Shown here: in pieces, positions 24,957-33,248 of the stretch
Numbering within the stretch: the first letter of the stretch is position 1
How the letters are laid out: each line of letters starts with the position of its first letter
Assembly: GCA_030587365.1 (NCBI GenBank)
Contig: JAUQZE010000041.1
Span: forward strand, 37,370-101,369
Length of the DNA stretch: 64,000 nucleotides
Reading direction: 5' to 3'
Source of the DNA: Candidatus Freyarchaeota archaeon
GTDB lineage: Archaea > Asgardarchaeota > Jordiarchaeia > Jordiarchaeales > Jordiarchaeaceae
Made by a program: the position numbers and the translations under genes
The notes under the pieces: model-generated
Databases searched by the model: none
Seen by the model: only the letters and a program-made list of their open reading frames with translations
Told to the model about the DNA's origin: nothing

Positions 24957-26400
24957 TCCTAATCAGCTATCTTCTTTTTTAAAGTTTTAGAAAATGATTC
25001 ATTTTTTGAAAATTATCGATGCTCGTATTCCATGATGAATGTTAAGTTTGTTAGGTGCAAGATACTGATAGAAAAAGGGTCAATTATACCTTTTTAAGGA
25101 GTTTGGAATCTTTCCTTCTGCGTTATTGCAAAAAAATCCCTAAAAACTAATTTTTAGACGTTTTCAACTAAGTCTATGTCCATTTTTAGGTGCATAATAA
25201 AAAAATAGCCTACCGTGTTCGTTGGAGAAATTTGGAAAATGTTTAAAGTTGGTTATACATATTTATATTTAAGGGAAAGTGTAGGTGATTCATTGTTTGA
25301 AAAGCGCGGTGTCTGTTTCGCTATCTTCGACGAGGAGGAAGGACCAACTTGTGTTTATTTTAAGGGGATTGATAAGGCAATCGCGGATAAGATTGCAGTG
25401 AAGAGCATGGTCGGTGCGATGACTTTTAATCAGCAGATGGCTGATGGAGAATCTATAATTCCTCTTCAGGAAGAACAGAGGAACACTTTTGTGTTTAGTT
25501 TCGCTATTGCTGATGAGAAAGCCAGAGGAGGAGTGAGAATCGGTACACTTAGTTTCGTTGTGAAAAGAGAGGACGGCAATGCACTTTACCGTTTCGCTCC
25601 GATTCTCTCAGAACACTTGAAAAGAATCGTGCGGGACATTAAAAAATACTATGTTTACAGACAACGGATTCCTCAAGTTCTAATGGATTGCGTGGACAGT
25701 ATTTTATCAATCCAAGAATTTGAAAGAGTATCTCTGCCCTTTATTTTCAAAGAATATCTAATTCAAATCTATCTCTCTAGGAATACTACTTTTCATCGTT
25801 CAATTGTGGAAAAAACAAGCAGTATTTCTCGGAATGAAGAAATTTTTGGGGATAAAATAGATATTGTGGGAAGAGATAAGGATCAAAATATTGTTTGGGT
25901 GTTTCTCTCTTGTAATTTTTCAAGGATGAGTAATGAGGAGAAAAAGAAGTTATATGTGTTTTTAGATAAACTTGGAAAGAATATTCCGTCACTGGAGGTA
26001 TTATTTGTTCTTAACGAATTGGGTCTGGGAAGGGATGGCTCATTTGATGAGAAGATGATTGAAAAAATTACCCGAATTTCTAGAACAAGTGAAGTTGAAA
26101 GAAAGAATTTTGATCTGTGCGGAATGGACGCTAGTGAAAATATTGTTTGGGCTCTTTTATCGAAAAACTTTCTAGCTATGGAAGAATCTGAAATAGACGA
26201 ATTAAATAAGAAGATTTACCGACTTAAGCGATCAAACCCGTCAATGGAAGCTTTCTTCATCCTAGCGGAGATACTTAGAACCACTAAACTGCAACCTCCA
26301 AAATCGGATTTTGAAGAAAAACCTATAGGACTTAAAAAAATAAGGAAAACAAAAACAGAATACCAAAGTTTTAAAGAATCCCTTAGAGAGAGATAAAAAA
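24906..26400. repeat. Tandem duplication, unit A
   Basis: This unit runs from the first codons of the endonuclease IV-like gene through the longin-like gene. It matches unit B (26560-27590). Clear matches are GGTATTCCAGCTGTGC and AAAAACAACATTCCTAATCA against 26582-26618, then the whole 5' half of the longin-like gene. The intergenic part between is weaker but alignable. Confidence 0.7.
25293..26396 (+). CDS. Longin-like sensor protein with internally repeated C-terminal domain
   Basis: A predicted 367-residue cytosolic protein. Residues 1-145 (RGVCFAIFDEEEGPTCVYF, then KIAVKSMVGAM, IGTLSFVV) resemble archaeal longin/roadblock-type domains. The rest contains two repeats of about 55 residues (188-242 and 272-326). 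Both read D-x-x-G-x-D-x-x-x-N-I-V-W, then LSxNFxxM, ending NxPSLE/PSMExxFxLxE. The repeats have a shape like restriction-endonuclease-fold strands without the catalytic ExK; that is inference. The TTG at 25293 follows AGGTGATTCA and matches the start of the duplicate gene. ATTTATATTT at 25261 is TATA-like. Confidence 0.6.
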   Translation: MFEKRGVCFAIFDEEEGPTCVYFKGIDKAIADKIAVKSMVGAMTFNQQMADGESIIPLQEEQRNTFVFSFAIADEKARGGVRIGTLSFVVKREDGNALYRFAPILSEHLKRIVRDIKKYYVYRQRIPQVLMDCVDSILSIQEFERVSLPFIFKEYLIQIYLSRNTTFHRSIVEKTSSISRNEEIFGDKIDIVGRDKDQNIVWVFLSCNFSRMSNEEKKKLYVFLDKLGKNIPSLEVLFVLNELGLGRDGSFDEKMIEKITRISRTSEVERKNFDLCGMDASENIVWALLSKNFLAMEESEIDELNKKIYRLKRSNPSMEAFFILAEILRTTKLQPPKSDFEEKPIGLKKIRKTKTEYQSFKESLRER

Positions 26401-26559
26401 AGTAAAGAAGGGATATGAGATACTCTGCAACTATTTGGGCTATTGTCTATACGTAGACGAACTTAATGCTACTCATTCTATCTACAGGTTTATCAAAAAA
26501 GGCCTTATCCCTCTAGTTAAACCCTTAAACTCACTTCTTTCTAATGGTCAGCTAAGAGA

Positions 26560-27590
26560 GGCTTCTTTTCAGGGTACTTATCAGTATTCCAGCTGTGCAG
26601 AAAAACAACATCCCTAATCAGCTATCTTCGTTTTTAGACTTGGAATAATTTATTTTTGAAAAATTTGGTGAGTTAAATATTCTATTAATGAATTTTAATA
26701 AGTTTTTAGGCGCAAAATTAAGCGGGGGAGGATGAATTATACTTTCGGATTAAGAGGTTTAGAATCTATCCCAAGCACCAACATGATTAGCATTGCTAAA
26801 CGGTATCCCCCAAATTGTAGTTTTTAGATGTTTTCGACAGGTTTATATTTGAGTATGTACAAAAAAGGGCGCCACCTACATGGTTGTAGGGTTGGAAAAT
26901 ATTTAAGAAGAAGCTTGTGGGCTTATATTCAAGGGAATAGTGAGCGTGATACTTTGTTTGAAAAGCGGGGCGTTTGTTTTGCTATTTACGATGAGCATGT
27001 AGGTCCAATTAGTGTTTGTTTTAAGGGAATCGAAAAGGCAACTGCTGATAAGATCGCTTTGAAGACTATGGTTGGTGCAGTTGCTTTAAGTCACCAAGTG
27101 GGTGAGGGAGAATCTATAATTCCCATTCAGGAGGAAGGGAAGAGCGCTTTTGTGTACTATTTCTCTATAGCCGATGAGAAAGCGAGGGGAGGAGAGAGAG
27201 TCGGTACACTTAGTTTCGTTGTGAACAGGGAGGACGGTGATGCTCTTTACCGTTTTGCTCCGATTCTCTCAGAGCACTCGAAAAGAATCGTGCAGGACAT
27301 TAAAAAATACTATGTTTACAGACAACCAATTTCTCAAGTTCTAATGGATAGTGTGGAAAGTATTTTATCAATCGACTTTGAGAGAGCATTATTAAAAAAA
27401 GATAAAAAATCTAGAATTAGGGGTGCTCTAAAAGATGAAGAGAAGATGTGGTAGCTTGAACGTGTATGATAATTTAAAGAATATCTAATTAGAAGCTATC
27501 TTTCCAAGGATACTACTTTTCACCGTTCAATTGTGGAAAAAATAAGCAATATTTCTCGGCATGAAAAATTTTGGGAGACAAAAAGTCGAA
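26560..27590. repeat. Tandem duplication, unit B
   Basis: The second unit of the duplication. It begins with an 18-codon remnant of the endonuclease IV-like gene start, read on the minus strand as MLFFCTAGILISTLKRS. It continues through the intergenic part and the shorter longin-like gene, and ends in a decayed stretch that still encodes YLIRSYLSKDTTFHRSIVEK around 27480-27540. After that, similarity to unit A stops. The internal repeats of unit A are therefore missing. Confidence 0.7.
26954..27454 (+). CDS. Longin-like protein, truncated duplicate
   Basis: A 166-residue sister of the protein at 25293. It keeps the whole longin-like part (RGVCFAIYDEHVGPISVCF, KIALKTMVGAVALS, VGTLSFVV) and the helix up to SILSIDFERAL. 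The frame then diverges and stops at 27454. The next 130 bp carry a broken copy of the downstream part of the sister gene. It may still work as a single-domain protein, since that domain is complete, or it may be a pseudogene. The TTG at 26954 corresponds to the start chosen for the sister. Confidence 0.55.
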   Translation: MFEKRGVCFAIYDEHVGPISVCFKGIEKATADKIALKTMVGAVALSHQVGEGESIIPIQEEGKSAFVYYFSIADEKARGGERVGTLSFVVNREDGDALYRFAPILSEHSKRIVQDIKKYYVYRQPISQVLMDSVESILSIDFERALLKKDKKSRIRGALKDEEKMW

Positions 27591-27728
27591 TAACGTCGGG
27601 TAAGCTTTAACTATTGTTAGAAAGCTATATTACCCTTGAATAATAGGATTTAAAAGAAAGTTATTGGGAAGCTTCGCTTTTAGTTTCGAGGAGTTTTAAT
27701 AACATTTCATAAAAGGAAGGTTGTCTAA

Positions 27729-28646
27729 TTGAATTTAAACAAAAGTCTCTTAGCATACTCGCTTGTTTTTCTTACTCTCGAAGCTTTAGGATTATTCGGT
27801 TCCCTTTTCATTTTATGGCAGTCCATGCTCTACTTTTATTCGGCAGGTTTAATTTATGAGAATGTTTACGGAATTTTCACAACTGTTTATTATTTTGTTT
27901 ACTCTGCTGAAACCTTGCCTCCACTATTGACCTATTGGTTGTACAGTAGGTCTGCTCCTCCAATGCTATGGATCATAATTCCGATATACATAATTTTAAA
28001 ACTGGTTTTATTATCCGTTAAAAGGTTTAATCTAGCCCGCTTGTCGATATTTACGCCATTACTCTTTGCCGGGGAGAGGTTCTTCACCACCCTAAGTATT
28101 TCTGAGACTCAATTTTGGCTACTCTGGCTTTCAGGAATCTTTTTGTATCCACAACAAGGAATAGGTGCAATCGTCTTACTGCTAGTACTCTTTCTGGGAG
28201 TCTACGGCGTTAATTTCTTTGAAAACGCCCTTACGTTTCCGATGATTAAAAGAGTTACAAAGCTCTTGAAGGAAAGCCAAGAGCTTGAGCTTTCCGAGAT
28301 TGCTAAAGGTAGTGGATTTAGTGTAAAGCAGTTATACAGTAATCTTTCCAAGATTATTTACCAGGGAATAATTCTCGCGGTTGTAACTCAGAAGGAGTTA
28401 GTAGCATTCGAAAAACCAAAGGCTCAGGAATTTATTGTCGAAGCCTTTAGAAGGGCACTTCAGAAGAGTGAAAGAATCAACCTTAATGATTTACGCTATA
28501 TTATGCGGAACTCAAAAATATGGTTTCCACCAAGAGGAGAAGAAACTCTAAGCATCATTAAAAATGCACAGGAAGAAGGGAAACTCTCGGCACTTATTAT
28601 CAATAACAAAATTATAAGACAATCAGAACCAGGATTTGCATACTAA
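27729..28646 (+). CDS. Membrane protein with cytoplasmic winged-helix-like domain
   Basis: A 305-residue protein of unknown function. Five or six hydrophobic helices fill residues 8-165. A soluble region then follows (VTKLLKESQELELSEIAKGSG, SVKQLYSNLSKIIYQGII), looking like a winged helix of the kind found in PCI or DNA-binding proteins. The TTG start follows GAAGGTTG. A membrane-bound regulator is a possible reading. Nothing nearby supports a specific pathway. Confidence 0.6.
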   Translation: MNLNKSLLAYSLVFLTLEALGLFGSLFILWQSMLYFYSAGLIYENVYGIFTTVYYFVYSAETLPPLLTYWLYSRSAPPMLWIIIPIYIILKLVLLSVKRFNLARLSIFTPLLFAGERFFTTLSISETQFWLLWLSGIFLYPQQGIGAIVLLLVLFLGVYGVNFFENALTFPMIKRVTKLLKESQELELSEIAKGSGFSVKQLYSNLSKIIYQGIILAVVTQKELVAFEKPKAQEFIVEAFRRALQKSERINLNDLRYIMRNSKIWFPPRGEETLSIIKNAQEEGKLSALIINNKIIRQSEPGFAY

Positions 28647-28691
28647 ATTCGGAGGTTTAGATTAGATTCAAGAAATACAAAATTTTTAAAT

Positions 28692-29426
28692 TCAAATATA
28701 GTACTCGTTGTTCTCCGGGAAAATTCTATTTATTGAAGCTATCAATTTTTCAGCAGCTTCCACTTTACCGGCACTCAGGTAGCTTTGGGAGGCCCAAATA
28801 TATTTATCTCTCGCTTCAATCATATCCCCCAACTCTTCAAAGAGTTCTCCACTTCTGAGATATAGAGCCGCCGCTTCTTCATGCATATTCATAGCGTCCC
28901 CGTATAGTATACCCAAGAGTCCGAATACTATAGCTTGCTGGTATTTATACCCGAATTCCTCAGATAATTTTAGAGCTTTTTTGTAACAGCTTTCGGCCCT
29001 TGCATAATCCGCCTGTTGCTTGTATGAGAACCCAGCCCTCCAATAGCCTTCAGTCGCAGCTTTAAATGATTTGTCCTTTTCATAGATTTTCGCTGAGGTC
29101 GTATAGCTTTCTGCTGCTTTCTCAAAATTTTCCAGTATAAAATAATTAAATCCCAAGTGGCTGTAATAAAACGCACTACTTTCATCCTCCAAGTTGAGGT
29201 TTTGTAGTATGGTTACTGCTTTTAGAAGATATTCTAACGCCTCGACATTTTTTTGAATTAATTCCAGTGACAGTCCTGCTTTTGCATAGGCGATGCTACA
29301 TTTTTTCAAGTTATTAGCTTCTTCAAATTTTTTTGCAGCGGCAAGATAGAGTTCTACGGCATCACTGTATTTTCCAGATTTCTCCATCTTCTCAGCTGCA
29401 GAAAAGGGGTCTTCTGAATCCGTCAA
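28692..29426 (-). CDS. TPR-repeat protein (SNAP-like)
   Basis: A 244-residue all-helical protein made of about six tetratricopeptide units, recognisable as YSDAVELYLAAAKKFEEA, FEKAAESYTTSAKIYEK, YARAESCYKKALKLSEE and HEEAAALYLRSGELFEE. This is the layout of archaeal TPR and alpha-SNAP-like scaffold proteins that bind partner proteins. The TTG start is predicted at 29426. The partner is unknown. It shares the SNAP-like spacing with the N-terminal part of the protein at 55848. Confidence 0.8.
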   Translation of the reverse strand: MTDSEDPFSAAEKMEKSGKYSDAVELYLAAAKKFEEANNLKKCSIAYAKAGLSLELIQKNVEALEYLLKAVTILQNLNLEDESSAFYYSHLGFNYFILENFEKAAESYTTSAKIYEKDKSFKAATEGYWRAGFSYKQQADYARAESCYKKALKLSEEFGYKYQQAIVFGLLGILYGDAMNMHEEAAALYLRSGELFEELGDMIEARDKYIWASQSYLSAGKVEAAEKLIASINRIFPENNEYYI

Positions 29427-29962
29427 TTGCCAGCGCCTCTATACACTTAATATGAAAGTATATGATAAATTATTTTTTATTATCTTTCCAAAAATAATCT
29501 AATAAAATAATGTAATCCATACAGAACATAGAGATAAAGTCGGGAGTAACGCCAACCACCGCGGCTGAATGAACCACAAAACTAAACAATTATACTCTAC
29601 AATTAGAGCTAAAGCTAATTTATGACCATAAGATAAACCAGAGGACTTGCAGAAACCATGAATGAGGGGATGAAAAAGGAGGTTAAGAATAAAAATTTCC
29701 AATGATAATAGGTACTAAAGAAATTAAGCTTTAATATGCCCTATTAGGGGGACTCTTTAAAACTGGTAAGTTACGAACTGATAGATAACTTAGTGGAGAA
29801 GGTCTGAGGAAGTATCTTTAAGAAAAAAGCAAAAATAGAGATTTTAAAGAGCTATCGAGACGCTGGGTTAAGAAGAGGATTCCTAATGGGTTTACGTATG
29901 CAAAAATCTTAAATTCACATCAAGAAATATCTAATCAAACATTTAAAAATCCGGTGAAATTT
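29427..29962. other. Intergenic region between the TPR gene and guaB
   Basis: 530 bp with no convincing gene. A short protein-like frame (SYRDAGLRRGFLMGL, about 29846-29910) has no context. AATTATTTTTTATTATC near 29465-29481 may be the promoter side of the TPR gene, and the AT-rich part before 29950 that of guaB. Confidence 0.3.
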
Positions 29963-31477
29963 ATGAAATTTGCGGAAAAGTTAGGGATACATTACGAAAA
30001 TAAAATCAACGAGCATCTGGCTTTTGATGATGTTGCTCTGTTGCCAGGAAAGAGTGACTTCGAGCCCAACGAAGCCGATATTTCGGTATGGATAACACCT
30101 GAGCACCTGTTGGCTATTCCTTTTATATCTTCTCCTATGGATCGTGTTACTGAGTCCGAGATGTGCATAGCCTTAGCTAGGGAAGGAGGATTGGGTGTAC
30201 TTCACAGGAACTGCCCTATGCAAGTGGAAGTGGATATGGCAAAGAAAGTTAAACGCGAGGAGATATCGGGAATAATAAGAGATCCATATACTGTAACACC
30301 GGATACTCCCATCTCAACAGTAATTAGAATTATGCGTGAAAAAAACATTTCAGGATTACCCGTTCTGGATAAATCCGGCGATTTAGTGGGAATAATCACA
30401 AATAGAGATGTTGTCGCTGCTAATCCAGACTCTCCAGTAAGTAAAGAGATGACCCCCAAGGAAAAACTTGTTACAACCCTTGAGAAGGATATACTTGAAA
30501 ATGGAAAACTCAACACAGAAAAGGTTAAACAATTACTCCACCTTCACCGAATCGAAAAACTGCTGGTTTTGGATGAACTCCTAAAACTCACTGGTCTAAT
30601 AACCCTTAAGGACCTCAAAAGATTAGAGGATTCACCACACGTCTCTCGGGATGTGGAAGGACGCTTAATGGTGGGCGCAAGCATTAGCCCCTTCGACCAC
30701 GAGAGAGCTATAAGATTAGATCTAGTAGGAGTGGACATCTTGGTCATAGATATCGCCCACGGAATGAACGTGAACGCAATAAACTCGGTAGAAAAAATCT
30801 CAAAGGACATAAACGCATGGATCATGTACGGAAACATAGCAACAGAAGAGGGTGCCCAAGAAGTAATCACAAGTGACATAAATAAACTAGCAAGTCTACG
30901 CGTGGGACTAGGCGGAGGAAGCATCTGCCAAACAACACAAGTCACGGGAGTGGGAGTCACAACGCTATCAGCAACAGCACTTGCCGCGGACGCCGTTCAG
31001 GAACACGACGCAAACATCAGTATAGTTGCTGACGGAGGAATTAGAGCAAGCGGGGACATCGCAAAAGCGATCGGTGTAGGTGCGAGCGCCGTTATGTGCG
31101 GCTACCTATTCGCAGGCACCGACGAGGCTCCAAGTGAGAAGGTCTATATCAGAGGGGTTCCCATGAAAAGATACCGGGGAATGGCGTCCCCATCCGCCCT
31201 CAGAGAGAGATACACAGTCGACAGATATACAAGAGGATCCAAGAGGATAGCTGAGGGCGTTGAAGGTATGGTATCCTATAGGGGCTCTGTTAGAACTCTA
31301 GTCAGAGACCTAGCATCCGCACTTAAAGCGAGTTACGGCTATGTGGGTGCGAGAACCACGAAGGAAATGTGGGAAAAGGCACGTTTCTCCAAGAGAACAA
31401 TGATTGGTGTTAGAGAAGGGCTCCCACACGATGTAATTCCAGAATCGCAGTTCCAAGATATGTATGACACATTTTAG
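29963..31477 (+). CDS. guaB: Inosine-5'-monophosphate dehydrogenase
   Basis: About 504 residues. It oxidises IMP to XMP, the first step to GMP. The TIM barrel is interrupted by a pair of CBS domains (about 95-215: PYTVTPDTPISTVIRIM, ISGLPVLDKSGDLVGIIT). The catalytic Cys lies in GGSICQTTQVTGVG. RYRGMASPSAL and the EGVEGMV flap are present. The catalytic loop differs from the usual GSICTTR: Gln follows the Cys, and the Arg position is Thr. A GGTGA five bases before the ATG at 29963 supports that start over GTG 29954. Confidence 0.9.
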   Translation: MKFAEKLGIHYENKINEHLAFDDVALLPGKSDFEPNEADISVWITPEHLLAIPFISSPMDRVTESEMCIALAREGGLGVLHRNCPMQVEVDMAKKVKREEISGIIRDPYTVTPDTPISTVIRIMREKNISGLPVLDKSGDLVGIITNRDVVAANPDSPVSKEMTPKEKLVTTLEKDILENGKLNTEKVKQLLHLHRIEKLLVLDELLKLTGLITLKDLKRLEDSPHVSRDVEGRLMVGASISPFDHERAIRLDLVGVDILVIDIAHGMNVNAINSVEKISKDINAWIMYGNIATEEGAQEVITSDINKLASLRVGLGGGSICQTTQVTGVGVTTLSATALAADAVQEHDANISIVADGGIRASGDIAKAIGVGASAVMCGYLFAGTDEAPSEKVYIRGVPMKRYRGMASPSALRERYTVDRYTRGSKRIAEGVEGMVSYRGSVRTLVRDLASALKASYGYVGARTTKEMWEKARFSKRTMIGVREGLPHDVIPESQFQDMYDTF

Positions 31478-31587
31478 AAAGGACTCCAACCGACATCATA
31501 CATAGTCCTATTTTTTCCCCTTAGTTAACTTTTATCGAGATTTCTGGTTTCAGCAGAATTGGTAGCGGAGAGGGAGAGGATTAAATC

Positions 31588-32430
31588 TTGAGGTTACTAG
31601 AAACACTTAGGGGGGTGGTTCCGGAGAATTATTGGCACTTGATTCCTAGTGGGCATGAGGAGATTGGGGATATTTGTTTATTGAGACTTCCTGAGGAATT
31701 ATCGGATTTTTACCCCGAGATAGGTAAAGCCGTTCTTGAGCGGCATCCTCATTTTCGTGTCGTTGCAGTGCGGACCGGACGTATAATAAATGAAGAACGG
31801 GTCGGGGAAGTAAGAGTTATCGCCGGAGAAAATAGAACAGAAACCGTACACAGTGAGTATGACTGTATGTATAAGCTTGACTTGACAAAGGTGTTTTTTA
31901 CTCCTCGTTTGAGCTATGAACATAACAGGGTGGCAAAACTCGTTAGGAGTGGAGAAGTTGTGCTAAACATGTTTTCGGGAATTGGGTCATTCTCAATATT
32001 GATTGCAAGGAGGGTGAAAAACTGTAAAGTGTTTTCGGTTGATATTAACCCCTCTGCGATTGAATATTTAGAGGAGAACATCCGGCTTAACAAGGTGGAA
32101 GATAAGGTTATCGCCATTCTCGGAGACGCAGCCGAAATCGAAGAACCTACTCTGGCTGATCGAATAATAATGCCTCTCCCACTCAAAGCTTATGACTGTT
32201 TGGAAATCGCCGCCAAAAAAATTACTCCTGGAGGGACAATTCACTACTACGACACGGTACCAGCAAGAGGAACAAAAACTCAACAACTAGATAAGCTAAG
32301 TGAAAGGGTTACTACTAGACTCGAAAAATTAAATTTAGAGATCGAAATCCCGTATAAGAGGAGAATAAGGAGCTTAAATCCTGGCTTTTATTTGAGTGTT
32401 TTGGATATTCGGGTGTTAAAAAGGGCGTAA
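31588..32430 (+). CDS. trm5: tRNA (guanine-N1)-methyltransferase, Trm5 family
   Basis: A 280-residue SAM-dependent enzyme. FFTPRLSYEHNRVAKLV (102-118), then the SAM motif NMFSGIGSFSI, DINPSAIEYLEEN and MPLPLKAYD, are the Trm5 sequence marks. It would methylate G37 of tRNA, which prevents frameshifting and begins wyosine synthesis. The close relative Taw2 (TYW2) has the same fold, so that remains an alternative. The length fits archaeal Trm5b without the N-terminal D1 domain. The TTG start follows GAGAGGATT. Confidence 0.88.
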   Translation: MRLLETLRGVVPENYWHLIPSGHEEIGDICLLRLPEELSDFYPEIGKAVLERHPHFRVVAVRTGRIINEERVGEVRVIAGENRTETVHSEYDCMYKLDLTKVFFTPRLSYEHNRVAKLVRSGEVVLNMFSGIGSFSILIARRVKNCKVFSVDINPSAIEYLEENIRLNKVEDKVIAILGDAAEIEEPTLADRIIMPLPLKAYDCLEIAAKKITPGGTIHYYDTVPARGTKTQQLDKLSERVTTRLEKLNLEIEIPYKRRIRSLNPGFYLSVLDIRVLKRA

Positions 32431-32539
32431 ATATAACACATTTTTAACTATCTGCGGAGGGAAATACTAAAATATTTAAAAATAGGCGAGTGTTCTCGAT
32501 TCACATATAAACTTTCCAAATTACTTTAGGGTGCAAACC

Positions 32540-33043
32540 TTGGAAAACGCAATAGGAAAAAAGCAAGAAAACAAGACAAAAACTTTCGACCCATTAATTC
32601 CGGATGACTGCGTCAGAGCACTTATTTCAGGTTATACATCCAATGTGGGAGAATGCCGCTTCTTTTCGGAGTCCGTTGAATCAAAATGTTTTCTCGACCC
32701 TTACTCGCGGAGGGCATGGAACTGCAATGGTAGGTGCTTCATTAACGGGTACAGATGCGAGTACATTAGTGACGCTTTCTCTTTAAAGAATTCTGTTGAG
32801 GAAATTTACTTTCTTATGTCGTTAATCGGACAAAACGGAACAAACATTATTAGTAGTCTAGGCTGGAGTGTTTTGTCACTGGAGGAGGTTTTAGCCGTTA
32901 GCGGCATTAAGAAAGAAGAGGCAACCTTTATAATAAGTGTTTTAAAACTCTTAAAACTCGTTTCTCAAAAAAATGGAAAGTTGGTATTAACAGATCGGGG
33001 AAGAACGGTGCACGATTACTTACTAACCAAAGATTTAGTATAA
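32540..33043 (+). CDS. Hypothetical protein: Cys-rich N-terminus and winged-helix C-terminus
   Basis: About 167 residues. Seven Cys between residues 24 and 75 (DDCVRAL, GECRFF, SKCFL, NCNGRCFINGYRCEY) suggest metal binding. The second half (LSLEEVLAVSGIKKEEATFII, LVLTDRGRTVHDYL) has the helix-turn-helix-wing shape of a MarR/ArsR-like regulator. The TTG at 32540 follows GGGTG by six bases. It could be a redox- or metal-sensing transcription factor, by inference. Confidence 0.55.
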   Translation: MENAIGKKQENKTKTFDPLIPDDCVRALISGYTSNVGECRFFSESVESKCFLDPYSRRAWNCNGRCFINGYRCEYISDAFSLKNSVEEIYFLMSLIGQNGTNIISSLGWSVLSLEEVLAVSGIKKEEATFIISVLKLLKLVSQKNGKLVLTDRGRTVHDYLLTKDLV

Positions 33044-33248
33044 ATATAGCATTTTTCTGTTGCTTCAGGTTGGGTAAAATTTGGAGAACCCACACTTCCC
33101 ATTTTTTTAGAAATTTATTAAACTAATAATAAGCAAAAATAAGAATAATTTGATAAAAGAAAATAAGTTTATATTTTGTTCTTATAAGGAATTAAACAAA
33201 TCTTAGGACATATTTAAATCCATATTTTATTTATTTTACAATTAATGG

